Assembly (NCBI GenBank): GCA_025024175.1
Contig: QCXZ01000139.1
Span: forward strand, 217,355 to 281,354
Direction of reading: 5' to 3'
Source of the DNA: Rhyzopertha dominica
Taxonomy: Eukaryota; Arthropoda; Insecta; Coleoptera; Bostrichidae
DNA length: 64,000 bases
Below are positions 30,724 to 42,200 of the stretch, in pieces. A model generated the notes under the pieces. That model ran no database searches. It saw only the letters and a program-made list of their open reading frames with translations, and was not told the origin of the DNA. Position numbers and translations under genes: made by a program. The stretch's first letter is position 1. The number at the start of each line of letters is the position of its first letter.

Positions 30724-32054
30724 ATGGAGTGTAAGATTGTTCCTGAATTTTGCGTAAGGAGGAATTGCAGTATGAACTTCTTTATCGTGGTGCTGACCCT
30801 ACTGATATGACTGTACAGGGCATGCGTGGTTGTTTGCGTTCCTTGTTAAGGATGGAGAACATAGATCGATCTTCCATTACTTATCCCCCTTATACTTTTA
30901 ATTTGCAAACTGAGGTTGAGGGTGTGCAGAGTTGTTGTGTGCCTGTTGAGGAAGAAATAAGAAATTTCTCTGGTAATAAGACTGATAGTGGTTACAAACG
31001 GTTGAGTGCTCGAATAGCCCATCTTTTAGGTCGAGTTAATAGATTCCCTGTAAAAAATGCCACCGCAGAAGTATTAAAAGCTCGAAGTCAATGGTTAGCA
31101 AAAATTACGACCTTGATGGATTCTTTAGAGCGTTCAACTCGTTTGAAGAATGAACTTGACTTGAGTGTTTCACTGCATGCACATAGTACTCGCTTAGGTA
31201 GTGTTGCGGAGGACTCTGATGATAATGAAGAACCTGTAGAGGAGACTTCAGTGGTACAGCATAGGAGTGGTCATCAGTCTCAACCAGTTTACAAATGGAA
31301 TTTGAAATTTTCAGGTGACCTTAAGAAAATTTCTGTTAATCATTTCTTGGAAAGGGTGGAGGAACTGCGTGTTGCACGTGGATTATCAGTGGAAGAATTG
31401 TTTGCATCGGCCATTGATTTATTTGAAGGGAAAGCCTTGATTTGGTATCGTTCTGTTGCTAATCGTTGTACGTGTTGGAAGGATCTGTCTGAATTGTTGT
31501 TGCGGCACCATTTGCCCCCTGATTACCATGCTCGATTATTCCAGGAGATTTTGAGTCGAGTACAAGGCCCAAACGAGCCTATTGTTGAATATTTAGCTTC
31601 GATGTCCACCTTGTTCGCCCGATATGGCAAAATTCAAGCTGATATCCAGTTGGATATCATATTGAAAAACTTGGCACCATTTTATGTTATGAACCTGCCT
31701 GTGGTAGAGTCTCTTGAACAATTAGAGAGGGAATGTTTGCAATTAGAAGTCAAAAAGTATCGCGCTGAGAGTTACCAACCACCTATACGAAGACCGAATG
31801 TAGCTGCGGTTGAACCTGAATTGGCTTGTGCCTCGTTTATACCTAAGGTTCCAATTAATGAAGTAGTTGTAGAAGCACCGCGTTCTTCCAATGCTAATGT
31901 AACTTGCTTTAATTGTAAACAATTAGGTCACCTTGCTCGTGAGTGTCGTTCGCCTCTCAATAAACATTGTTATAGATGTCAAAAGCCTGGAGTAACTGTA
32001 CGAACTTGCCCGCAATGTAATCGTAGTTCGGAAAACTTCCAACAGAGGTGCTGA
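30724..32054 (+). CDS. gag: Gypsy gag
   Basis: The structural polyprotein that packages element RNA. The open frame starts after a TGA at 30744-30746 and runs 434 codons from a TTG at 30750 to the TGA at 32052-32054. The only nearby ATG (30724, MECKIVPEF) is in a different frame whose reading would join at about 30749, so a small indel or a non-ATG start is implied. A SAP-like N-terminus (LRKEELQYELLYRG) and a central capsid-like domain (LFEGKALIWYRSVAN) are visible. C-terminally there is a perfect CCHC knuckle CFNCKQLGHLAREC, then CYRCQKPGVTVRTC in which Val occupies the His position. Confidence 0.85.
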
Positions 32055-35000
32055 AGGACCGACCTGCCACCTCTGATAATTGTAAAAGTTCGGTTCCTTG
32101 TAGTTCTAAAATTTTATTGGATTATATATTGCAGCATGCAGAAAATGATCATAGGCCATATTTGGAAATAGATGTTTTTGGTTGTCGATTGTTAGGCCTT
32201 TTAGATTCTGGTGCTAGTAGTACAATTGTGGGTGGACCTGGGTGGAATATTTTGCAGAAATTAGGGTTGCAGTTAAAACTTAGTATTACTTCGTGTACGG
32301 TTGCCAATGGTGAACATTGTCAGGCTCTTGGAACTCTTATGGTACCTGTATCGCTTATGGGGAGAGTCAAATTGGTGGAGTTGCTTGTTGTCCCTTCATT
32401 GCCGCATCAACTGATTTTGGGTGTGGATTTTTTTCGGGAAATGGCTATTGTTCCTGATTTGCGTAGGAATGAATGGCATTTTGGTAGTGATTGTGTTGCC
32501 CCTCAGATTTGTGGTATAAGTGATGTTAGGGACCTTAGTGTTGAGCAGCAATTGACTTTGGGAAAATTTCTTGATGTACAGTTTAAGCGTATGGGAGACT
32601 CCTTGGGTGTTACTAACCTTGTACAGCACGAGATACTGACTGATGCAAAACCCATCAAGCAGCGATATTATCCTGTATCTCCTGTCAAACAACAGTTATT
32701 GGAGTGTGAAGTGAGGAAGATGTTGGCAGATGATGTGATTGAACCTTCTATGAGTCCTTGGTCTTCTCCCGTGATCTTAGTTCCCAAGAAAGATGGTACG
32801 CAACGCTTCTGTGTTGATTTTCGAAAACTTAATGCTGTCACCAAGCGTGATGCTTACCCACTGCCATATATTTCTTCAGTTCTAGATCGTTTGAGAGGTG
32901 CACGTTATCTGAGTTCACTTGATGTTAGGAGTGCCTACTGGCAGGTGCCTATTGCGGAGAGTTCTCGTGAGAAGACAGCGTTTACTGTACCTGGTATGGG
33001 CTTATATCAATTCAAGCGAATGCCTTATGGACTTACTAATGCTCCTGCTACATTTCAGAGGCTCATTGATGGGGTTTTGGGTGCTGATCTTGAAGGATCT
33101 TGTTTTGTTTATCTGGATGACATTGTTCTCATTTCAAGTGATTTTGAAACTCATTTGGAATTGTTGCGTAAAGTCTTTGATCGCTTGATTAATGCGGGTT
33201 TTACCTTGAATAGGGAAAAATGTCATTTTTGCCGTTCGGAAATTGCTTATCTTGGTTATGTTGTCGATAAGAATGGCCTTCATGTGGATCCTAAAAAGGT
33301 GGAAGCCATTTTGAATGTACCGGTACCTAGAAATGTGAGAGAGGTTCGTTCTTTTGTCGGTATGGCTAGTTGGTACAGAAGATTTGTTCCGAATTTTGCC
33401 ACTATTGTTGCTCCTCTTTGTGACCTTACAAAGAAAAATAGAAAATTCAACTTTACACCGGAATGTGAACATGCTTTTAATGCTATTAAACAGCATTTAG
33501 TTAGTGCACCGATACTAACTTGTCCTGATTTTGATAGACCCTTCACCTTGCAAACTGATGCTTCGGCATTTGGTATTGGAGCCGTTCTAACACAGGAATT
33601 TGACGATGGTGAGAAGGTTATTGCGTTTCTTTCGAGATCTCTAACTCGTCAGGAGAGGGCGTATACTACAACCGAACGCGAATGTTTAGCTGTAATTTGG
33701 GCAATGGAAAAACTTCGTCCCTACTTGGATGGTATCAAGTTCACGGTAGTCACTGACCATCATTCATTGCTTTGGTTGGATCGTCTGAAAAATCCTACGG
33801 GCCGATTGGCTCGCTGGGCTGTCAGAATGCAGGGTTTTGATTTTGTTATAGTTCATCGAAAGGGGAAGGACCATGTGGTGCCAGATTTTCTGTCGCGTTC
33901 TGTTCCTGTAGTAGATTCGGTAGCAGCTTCGGATATGGGTGAAGTTGATGATAAATGGTATCGCAAAATGTTGCAACTTGTTTCGGAAAGACCTGATCGA
34001 TATCCCGCTTGGCGTGTTGAAGACGGCAAATTGTTTAAGTTTGTGAAGTGTAAAATTCCAGAACTACGTGGTGGTAATTGTGAGTGGAAAATTGTTGTTC
34101 CTAAGAATAAAAGGAAGTCTTTGCTTTTGGGTTGTCATGATAGCGTCACATCTGGTCATTTGGGTGTTAGTAAAACTTATTGGAAATTGCATGAGCTGTA
34201 TTATTGGCCAAAAATGTTGTCAGATGTTGCTCGTTATATTAGAAATTGTATTGTTTGTGCACAGCATAAAGTAGAGCAGAAACTTCCTGCCGGTCAGATG
34301 GGTGAAAGACCTAGAGTTGATCATCCTTGGGAGACGGTTAGTCTTGATTTTATAGGCCCATTTCCTCGTTCCCCACGAGGATATCGTTTTGCTATTGTGG
34401 TGACTGACTATTTTTCCAAGTATGTTCTTATTTTCCCTGTTCGCACTGCTACTGCTAAGATATTGGCTCGACATGTTGAAAACGACTTATTCCTTGTGTA
34501 TGGTGTTCCAAAAACAATAATTTGTGATAATGGCGTTCAAATGAAAAGTACGATATTTAAGAAAATGTGTGACAAATATCAGACCAAAATTCTCTACAAC
34601 GCGAATTACTATCCTAGAGCTAACCCTACTGAAAGAACCAATCGCACTGTTAAAACCATGATTTCTTCTTACATAAGCAGGAATCACAAAACTTGGGATG
34701 AAAATTTAGCCGCTATTGCTTGTGCTATTAGAACTTCGAGGCATGAAGTATTGGGTTATTCTCCGTTTTTTGTGAATTTTGGGAGAAATTATATTGGTTC
34801 GGGTAGTATGCATGATGAAAATTATAAGAACGTGGAATCTGATAGTGTGGATAGTAGGGTGGCAGGATTTCAAAAGATGTTTGCAGAAATTAAGCGTAAA
34901 TTACAACTAGCGCACGAACGTAATAAAAACATCTATAATTTGAGACGCCGTATGGTTCAGTATGATGTGGGACAATTAGTTTGGAAACGGAATAAGGTTG

Positions 35001-35179
35001 TTTCTGATATGGCGAGACAATTCTCGGCGAAATTAGCACCGAAGTATATAGGACCGTTCCGCATACGTAGGAAAACTGGATATTTGACTTATGAATTGGT
35101 TGATGCAAACGAACATAGCGTAGGTACCTGGCACGTACAAGATCTAAAACCGTATACGAGGGATGAACCCTCGGACTAG
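32027..35179 (+). CDS. pol: Gypsy pol: protease, RT, RNase H, integrase
   Basis: Open in the -1 frame relative to gag, overlapping it by 28 bases (32027-32054), so translation needs -1 frameshifting. Numbering from 32048, about 1043 residues: protease DSGA (53-56); RT with SPWSSPVILVPKKDGTQRFC, SLDVRSAYWQVPI and YLDD (about 355); RNase H with QTDASAFGIGAVL (about 502) and VTDHHSLLWL; integrase HHCC zinc domain (H about 697 to CIVCAQHK) and catalytic D (LDFIGP, about 766), D (CDNGVQ, about 826), E (PTERTNR, about 861). The GPY/F-type tail KYIGPFRIRR follows and there is no chromodomain. All catalytic residues are present; it looks functional. Confidence 0.95.
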   Translation, partial: FGKLPTEVLKDRPATSDNCKSSVPCSSKILLDYILQHAENDHRPYLEIDVFGCRLLGLLDSGASSTIVGGPGWNILQKLGLQLKLSITSCTVANGEHCQALGTLMVPVSLMGRVKLVELLVVPSLPHQLILGVDFFREMAIVPDLRRNEWHFGSDCVAPQICGISDVRDLSVEQQLTLGKFLDVQFKRMGDSLGVTNLVQHEILTDAKPIKQRYYPVSPVKQQLLECEVRKMLADDVIEPSMSPWSSPVILVPKKDGTQRFCVDFRKLNAVTKRDAYPLPYISSVLDRLRGARYLSSLDVRSAYWQVPIAESSREKTAFTVPGMGLYQFKRMPYGLTNAPATFQRLIDGVLGADLEGSCFVYLDDIVLISSDFETHLELLRKVFDRLINAGFTLNREKCHFCRSEIAYLGYVVDKNGLHVDPKKVEAILNVPVPRNVREVRSFVGMASWYRRFVPNFATIVAPLCDLTKKNRKFNFTPECEHAFNAIKQHLVSAPILTCPDFDRPFTLQTDASAFGIGAVLTQEFDDGEKVIAFLSRSLTRQERAYTTTERECLAVIWAMEKLRPYLDGIKFTVVTDHHSLLWLDRLKNPTGRLARWAVRMQGFDFVIVHRKGKDHVVPDFLSRSVPVVDSVAASDMGEVDDKWYRKMLQLVSERPDRYPAWRVEDGKLFKFVKCKIPELRGGNCEWKIVVPKNKRKSLLLGCHDSVTSGHLGVSKTYWKLHELYYWPKMLSDVARYIRNCIVCAQHKVEQKLPAGQMGERPRVDHPWETVSLDFIGPFPRSPRGYRFAIVVTDYFSKYVLIFPVRTATAKILARHVENDLFLVYGVPKTIICDNGVQMKSTIFKKMCDKYQTKILYNANYYPRANPTERTNRTVKTMISSYISRNHKTWDENLAAIACAIRTSRHEVLGYSPFFVNFGRNYIGSGSMHDENYKNVESDSVDSRVAGFQKMFAEIKRKLQLAHERNKNIYNLRRRMVQYDVGQLVWKRNKVVSDMARQFSAKLAPKYIGPFRIRRKTGYLTYELVDANEHSVGTWHVQDLKPYTRDEPSD

Positions 35180-36936
35180 TTCACATCTCGGTTCTGATTT
35201 TGCTTTCCTTTACGTATGATTGATTTTCTCTTGTCTGTCGTATTGCCGCAAAAGTGTGCACTATTGGTGACTTGAAGAATTGCGAGCCGTTCCTCTTGGT
35301 TACTGTAGGGAAATTGTTGTGATTGCTTGTCGCTGTATGGGTGTGGTCATTTTTTTGAGTTGTGAACTTACACATTTGTGGATTTGATGGTCACAACCCT
35401 ATTGGTTGCCCTTGCCTAGTTGGATTGTTGATTTGGTTGATTGATGGCTTGGACATTGTCGCCTTTGGCGGATTTACTACAGCGAAATTTGTTGGTGTTT
35501 TCCCTGCGTGTGGATGAGGAGAATAAGCTCATATTTCTGATTCGATTGTTTCCTTTAAGATTTGCATATGTACTTCGTATATTTTTTTTGGGGGGGAGCG
35601 TTAGTTGTATATTGGAAGCGCGCTACCGCTCGTGGCGTTGGTTTGGGGCCACGGCTCTCGCTTACCACCTCGGCGAGACCTAGTGTGTTGGCTCTCGCTT
35701 ACCACCTTGGCGAGACCTAGTATGTTGGCTGTCGTACATAACACCGGCGAGACCTTAGTTGAACCTTATTTGAGATCTTGTATATCGGCTCTCGCTTACC
35801 ACCTCGGCGAGACCTTAATTTGTTGGTTCTCGAATACCACCGTTTGTGACTGTTTTTGTGTTTGCACTCGGTATAACGTCGATATTGTACTCTAGACTTA
35901 TAATCTTGCCTAGATAGCTTTGACTTGTTGAGTAATTCTTGTTGCTTGGCGTGGTTATTCGCTAGTAGTTTCTTCGCTGTTTTTGTGGGTGGCAATGATT
36001 GATGGTTATTGTAGTACCTTCGCATTTGCGGACTTTCCTGCCCTCACATTTATAATATTCTGGCTTATTGATTTGATTTGTTGCCTGAATATCGTCGCTT
36101 GATGCGGAATTGTGACAGTGAGATTACTGCGGTGAATTCCCCGTAATATTGTAGAATTGCCTTGGACGTCTACCGTTGTGTTTTCGTTTGTATGAATGGT
36201 TGGGTAGCCTGTCGGAGTAGGTGAAAGCACTCCGAACAGGGATCTTGTATGTCACTAGTCTTTCATTCTTTCCTTCTTCTTTTTCTTTTCTCATTCTGAT
36301 TTTTCCAACTTTCCTTTTTCATTTTGTCTACTCTTCTTACCGGAAACTCGGATCCTATTGATTTTTGTTTTTTTGAGGATCGAGAGGGTTTGGGAGTGGC
36401 TTCGGGTTTCGGCAGCGGTTTGTAACGGGCGCGTTCAGGAGGATGGGCCGTGGGGGAAGATGGTAGCTCGACTGGCGGCATCCCCTCGGGGGTGTCGTCC
36501 TATCAGTTCGGCTGGGTCAGCTCTCTTCCTTGCGGTCTGTCTCAACCCTGCTCGCGTTGCTGCCGAAACTGATTAGCCACTGTGCGCCTTCTCGAGGCTC
36601 CCTCGTCATTTTTTGTTTGGGTCCGTGTTTCTGCTGGTCTTTTGGAGGGGGGGTTTCTGTCGTTGGGTGGGATTGGGTTTTCGTGGGTTTTTCGTTTGGA
36701 GGGGTCGTAACCCTCTGGGGTTGGCAGCCCCTGGCCATGTGCCTAAATTTTAAATTTTGAATCTTTTTTCTCTTTGGAATCGCCTTCCTTTCCAACCTTG
36801 TTGTTTATTGGAAATTGCTCATGTTGAAATGTTGGTTGGCAAGGTTTTATCTTGGAATTGTTGACATTAATGGGGTTTTGATAGCTCGTAAGCTTACTCG
36901 CTCGGTAAATTTGAGGAAATTTACCTCTTTCTAGGT
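35180..36936 (+). other. Long 3' non-coding region of the Gypsy element
   Basis: No env-like ORF is found in the 1.76 kb between pol and the polypurine tract. The strand is T/G rich. Long antisense open frames are explained by this composition. A short GC-rich hydrophobic reading (36530-36760) has no support. It contains the hairpin repeats at 35650-35840. Confidence 0.7.
35650..35840 (+). repeat. Tandem hairpin repeats (TCTCGC...GCGAGA)
   Basis: Four to five copies of a GGCTCTCGCTTACCACCTCG-type unit followed by GCGAGACC. Each can fold with TCTCGC/GCGAGA arms at 35656/35673, 35693/35710 and 35790/35807; the copy at 35727-35754 is degenerate and the last (35822) is a half unit. Present also in copy 2 (about 61000-61180). 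Confidence 0.65.
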
Positions 36937-36946
36937 GAAGGGGGGA
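36937..36946 (+). other. Polypurine tract
   Basis: GAAGGGGGGA one base before the 3' LTR, the expected plus-strand primer. Confidence 0.85.
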
Positions 36947-36947
36947 T

Positions 36948-38631
36948 TGTAACATTCATATTTTGTCAGTCGCTCACGCCTGGCGCGTAGGCTTCTCGTT
37001 GTACACAGTGAACCTGAAACCATTACATCGGTACTGCAGACACTTCCGTCGTTAAGCCTAACGCTTGCGCGTAGATTCTGAGCGAGTCACTTGACAGCAG
37101 AAAGAATTTCCTTTTCCTTTGGCATTTTGACCTGTTGCGAATTGAATGTGAGAACGTGGTATTGTCGATTTTTGGGAAGATTTTTCTAAGTAAATAGACC
37201 ATCGATTGGTTACCATAGTGGGATCCGCTTGGAAAATCTTCAATTAGACTGGTGGATGTTAGTTGGGCTTTTGGAATTGGCTGAATGGTTGATTTTGCAT
37301 TATTGAACATCCACACGTGACCATTTTGGGATTTTGGGTTATCGACAAGATTTGCCACGAATATTTCTGCAATCAGAGCCGCACACCAACTATAGGCTCT
37401 TTGATTTTCTTTCCTTTTCGGTTCTCATCTTATCTTATCGTATACTTATCGATATTGCTATCGCTTCGTCTTCGTTCGTGTGATTGACATCTGGGCCTTA
37501 TTCCTGTCTGGATAGCTTTTGAAGATTGGAGAAGTTGAGAATCGTAGAGTTGGGACTGATCACTTGGGATTGGATTTGGGAATTTGCGCTGCCATCCTTC
37601 CGGTTAGGAAGATTCAACCCTAGTAGCTAGCGACCCTTGGTGTGGAGGACCGTACATGTGGGACCCCAACCAGCAGGAGAGCGCAGATAAGCTTAAATTT
37701 TAAGTAGGAGGTCGTTGACCCTTAAGTCGGAGCGCATAATCCGCGGTGTAGATTCCATCTCGGTGGTGATTGCTTGAACCGTTGTAAACATTGAGGTTAT
37801 TTAGCTGTCCGTCAACGGAAAAACTTGTTGTATGAGCCCTCAGCTCTTGTAATTGTTTTGAATAACTTGTATGAGCCGTCAGCTCTTGTATTTGTTTTGT
37901 TTAACTTGTGCGAGCCTTCAGCTCATATATACATTGCCGTAGGAGCCTTCAGCTAGTGAATTTGAGTATATAGCTTGTCCCATCACCCATCTTTCACAAT
38001 CGAACCTTCAGTTCGATTCCATTTATTATTTTAAATTATCTGTAACGCCACAGGGCTATTGCTCGCGGGTATCACCGATATTGTCGATCGTTTGTGACGA
38101 TTTTTCGTTCGTCGTTCGTTTTTGTTGCGTCACTCGTTAATGCGAAGCGCTGGCCAGTGCGGAAATTAACAGGGGCGATTCACAGATTTTCTAGTTATTT
38201 ACTGGTACTCGGTGACCGGGCACATAGTCGTGGTGCTCATTGGGAAGGGTTAATTTTGATTGTTAAGTGTCATTTTGGTTATATGTTCGAAATTATCTCA
38301 TATTAGTCGTTTAAGTTCGATCTATCTTAAGTAACTAATTGAGGTTCAAACTTTATTCTTTCTTTATCATTACTTGTACCTCTCATAGTTTTCGTTAATT
38401 AAACTACGCTTCTACCCGAGCTTTGGGTGTTTGATTTCCATCGTAGCTTTTCAAAATTTTCGTCTGAGTAGTCCGCTGTGGAATTGTAAAATTTTGTGGC
38501 GCCTATAATCATCGTTAAAAATATTGGAACCCCCCTACTCTCCGACTGCAGCGGCGGGACGCGGACTACATTGGAACATCTGGGTTGACACCATAGGTTA
38601 GTAACATCGTTTGGTAGAAAACGGCGTCGCA
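36948..38631 (+). repeat. 3' LTR (1684 bp)
   Basis: Matches the 5' LTR from TGTAAC to GTCGCA, with few substitutions. Holds 58 extra bases at about 37334-37391 that copy 2 shares, so the 5' LTR of copy 1 has a deletion. Confidence 0.95.
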
Positions 38632-38635
38632 AGAC
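38632..38635. other. Target-site duplication AGAC, right
   Basis: Matches 28846-28849. The complementary GTCT flanks copy 2 at 58189-58192. Confidence 0.8.
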
Positions 38636-40612
38636 TTTTTTTGCTCAATTTTTTTTTCGCGATAGAGTACTTCCCATCCGTTGGATGTGAAAGTAAAATT
38701 AAATCAATTTAAAGCCAAGATGAAGCAGAAACTTCAAACGCCATTAGTGTTCTCCAGGATTGAAGTCTATAACTTATGGTTTCCACTTTTCAATTCCAGG
38801 CTGTATGGCAATTGTAATGTTTTATACTAATATTTTATTTTTGGCTATTTTAAGAACAGCCTTTCTTCATTCAAGATATTCTACTGCTTATAAAGGAACA
38901 TAAAGTATCCGCAGGTTTAAGTGGCATTATTACTCCCTAGGACAATTTTTTGTGGTGTTATATGGATAGATTAGTTGTGTAAAATTGATTGATTGATCAC
39001 ATTTAAAACATTTACTTGCCTACTTCTTCATGTAATTTATTGAATATTATTTGTACTTGTGCTAAATAAACACTTTTCAAGTTGGGATGCTTTGGCTTGT
39101 TCCTTTACGCCTAATGACATAATGGTTGAATTTCTTGTACAATAAGGGTATAAAGCTGTTTCTAGTTTTCAAATTATTTTCAAATAATTTTGAAAATATT
39201 TTATCGCCACTGTGTAGGGTTACCTTCTGATACTTGCCATATAGGAATTTATGCATTCTGAACATAGTGCTATTGTTGGAGTGATTTGTTTGGATGGCTC
39301 GATGGTTACTCTATTGCATGCTATTTCAAAAGTTGTTTAAATTCTCTGAATAAAATGTTAATTAAAATTTGTTTAACATTAAGATTATTTACCATAAACT
39401 GTACTATATAATTACATTTTCAATATATAATCCAAGGATGCTGAAAACCGATTTGTATTAGTTTTTGTCAGTTTAGAATTTTATTTCCTTCTTTAGTAAG
39501 CCACAGCTGACAAATTTCAGCTGTTAATTTTAATATAGCATATACCTGTAAACCGTAAAATCTTCGAAAGTATATTATTAGTGACTTTTTATTTGTAAAA
39601 TAATTATTAACTATTAATTATCCCATATCACCATAAACAGAAAGAACCTTCGCTACTACGTTCTGCAAGAGTAAAAAATGGTTTGTATTCCAAAAGAAAT
39701 AATCAATGACATCAAAGCTTGTTATTTGTATCTTAAATGGAGGCTAGAAAAATAATACTGATGTGTTCGGGAGTATTTTTCATAAACGGCGATTTACAAA
39801 TTATTATAACTTGAGAATTTCCTACCGCACAGTAAATAAGTTACAACCTTTAATAGCAGAGATTGGCGAAGCTCATAACATTTTTTTGCAATAAAGTTCC
39901 TTTTTTACAGCTAATACATTTACAAAAACATAACAGAACATTTATACTATGCATCAATCTAAGATGCTGAATATATACATACAACGGATATAACCAGCTT
40001 ACATTTGTATATATAAGTATCTGCTATTTAGCTATAACTAGTATTTGCCTTGATGAGCTTTAGTACATACATAATTTTTAATCCTTTTTGTAGCTATTTT
40101 CTTTATAAGATTGTTATGCTGTGATTAAAAACATTTCCATTTTAGTGTGTTTCCCAGTCAGATCGTCTACATTTTTCCGTGATACAGCTTTTTACATAGT
40201 AGAAATTTCTGATACGCTGCAACATAATTTGAACCTCATACGCAATTATTGTATTTTAATATCAGTTTTTGGTTTCAAAATTTGGGAGCTAATAAGCTAT
40301 TGATTAGTTGCAACTAGAAATTTGGGTATATTTTACTATTCTCGTAATATCGCAATTTACATTTTACAGCCCCCAAAATGATTGCAAGACTTTCTTTTTA
40401 GTTACCTGCTTTAAAATTAACTTTCAAACGCAGAAAGATAGCACAATGTATTCCGCCCTGTAAATTGAATAATATTCAATATACATTGGCATGTCCTGCC
40501 ATCTGCCTGTTAGAAATTGAATGACTGGATCTAAGACGCTTGCAGTTTTCGTTTATACTCGTCCGGACGCAGAATCACTAGGTTCATGAAAAGACGCAGA
40601 AAGAATAGCATG
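38636..40612. other. Duplicated flank without recognised genes
   Basis: AT-rich DNA mirrored at 56214-58188. Small open frames conserved in both copies (for example 39265-39077 minus, MFRMHKFLYGKYQKVTLHSG) show no known motif. A GGACGCAGAA word lies at 40564-40573. Confidence 0.6.
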
Positions 40613-41303
40613 ATGTATATAATAATATATATATATATATAATATATAGTAACTACTATATAACTATATATTATATATAATATATTTTTAATGGGTTTTA
40701 CAGGCATGAGAAGAAATGAAAAAGGATTGCCGCCTTGACCGAGATTTGAACTCGGGCCTTTTTGAACACTAGTCAAACGCTCTACCCACTGAGCTACCCA
40801 AGGCCCTATTCAGAATCGAGGTCAAAGCGGCATATATATAGTCAATGTTATGTAATGCTGCTGAACGCCATCCAGCGCATTTACAGTTGAATCGCTCGTC
40901 GCTCGTTATTTGCGAGCTTCGGAGCGCAATACACTGCGGTGGCCAGATTGTGGCGACCAGCAGCTAATTACAACCCAATTATATATTATTATACACAGTG
41001 AAAGTTATTTACTGCCTGAATTGACTTTTAATGGACATGTATGATATTTTTAATGGGTTTTACAGGCATGAGAAGAAATGAAAAAGTATTGCCGCCTTGA
41101 CCGAAGATTTGAACTCGGGCCTTTTTGAGAACACTAGTCAAACGCTCTACCCAATGAGCTACCGATTTCAAAGGCCGAGTCAAATCTCGGTCAAGGGGCA
41201 ATACTTTTTCATTTCTTCTCATGCCTGTAAAACCCATTAAAAATATCATACATGTCCATTAAAAGTCAATTCAGGCAGTAAATAACTTTCACTATATATA
41301 TAT
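40613..41303 (-). repeat. tRNA-bearing 360-bp unit array, left copy, fold-back
   Basis: After an irregular TA-rich stretch, one full unit and part of a second run in minus-strand tRNA orientation; at about 41165-41175 the sequence flips and returns to a TATATA stretch that ends in the 100-N gap. The same organisation is better preserved at 54887-56165. Confidence 0.75.
40732..40804 (-). tRNA. tRNA-like cloverleaf (anticodon-loop AGT), SINE-type
   Basis: Same fold as the copies at 54983 and 55343, with one extra base in the acceptor/D junction. Likely part of a repeat, not a functional tRNA gene. Confidence 0.5.
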
Positions 41304-41403
41304 NNNNNNNNNNNNNNNNNNNNNNNNNNNNNNNNNNNNNNNNNNNNNNNNNNNNNNNNNNNNNNNNNNNNNNNNNNNNNNNNNNNNNNNNNNNNNNNNN
41401 NNN
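41304..41403. other. Assembly gap (100 N)
   Basis: Exactly 100 N, following TATATATA, so the gap probably hides a (TA)n tract and the join to the next repeat. Confidence 0.98.
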
Positions 41404-41959
41404 TCCCTTTTACGGGAATCGAATTTTTAACATATATACGAACGTCAAAAGTGTACCCGCAGGAACAGACCCGCACAGGGTACGAACATAGGTAGCGTTA
41501 TTATAATCGGAGCGTTGCGTAGCGTATATACGGGGTGAATCGAAGCGTCGCGGTGTATGAATGCGTGTATGGTGGGTGGCCTGATGAGGATCGGGCCCCC
41601 CTAGAGTGAGTTGCGAAAAGCATATGCGATGCAGGTTCGTCACACTGGCACAAGAAGGGATTCAAAGCCCCGCTAAAAACACGAATGAATATGTGCCAGT
41701 GAAAAAAACCTTGGGAATCTTTTAACTTTTTTTTCGAATAAATTATGTTCAATTTTAAGGTTAAAGAGGTTGTGATTAATGAAATTGAATGTTTATAATA
41801 AATAATATACTGGCACGGTGACGAAAAAAAGGATGTGTGCGATTTACAGGAGAGCAAGATCAATTCAAGTAGAGACGTGCATCAAGTAAAACAACCTTTT
41901 AATTCTTTTTCGAATATGAGTAGACACGTTTCGTCAGTACCGCTCTCCACTTCCATGGC

Positions 41960-42200
41960 AAGCCTTCCACGAGGGAGCGAAGCTCCCGAGTATATTCCTT
42001 GAACACCCAACCCCTTGACCACCCACCCCTTCCAGGGCAAGCTTTCTTCGAGGAGCGAAGCTCCGAGTCATTCCTGAACACCAACCTTGACACCCTCCTT
42101 CCAGGGCAAGCTTTCTTCGAGGGAGCGAAGCTCCGAGTCTATTCCTGAACACCAACCTGACACTCTCCTTCCAGGGCAAGCTTCCTACGAGGGAGGTGGA
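41960..42200. repeat. 72-bp minisatellite, array 1
   Basis: About three to four imperfect units with GGGAGCGAAGCTCC hairpin cores. Confidence 0.75.

Larger units (their letters stand above)
28850..38631 (+). mobile_element. Ty3/Gypsy LTR retrotransposon, copy 1
   Basis: Complete element of about 9.8 kb: LTR, primer-binding site, gag, pol, a 1.7 kb 3' non-coding region, polypurine tract, LTR. Domain order protease-RT-RNase H-integrase identifies Ty3/Gypsy (Metaviridae). No env gene is seen. LTRs are near identical apart from a 58-bp indel, so insertion is recent. An inverted second copy with the same 3' flank lies at 58193-64000. Confidence 0.95.

Noticed and set aside
36530..36760. Env-like or membrane protein in the Gypsy 3' region
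   Set aside because: Only 76 codons, no signal or fusion features, and composition-driven hydrophobicity.
35181..36955. Chain of antisense open frames between pol and the 3' LTR
   Set aside because: The antisense strand is A-rich and T-poor, which lowers stop frequency. Frames keep changing and no known domain appears.
40732..40804. Functional nuclear tRNA-Thr gene
   Set aside because: It recurs inside 360-bp tandem and fold-back units, with base changes and truncation between copies.
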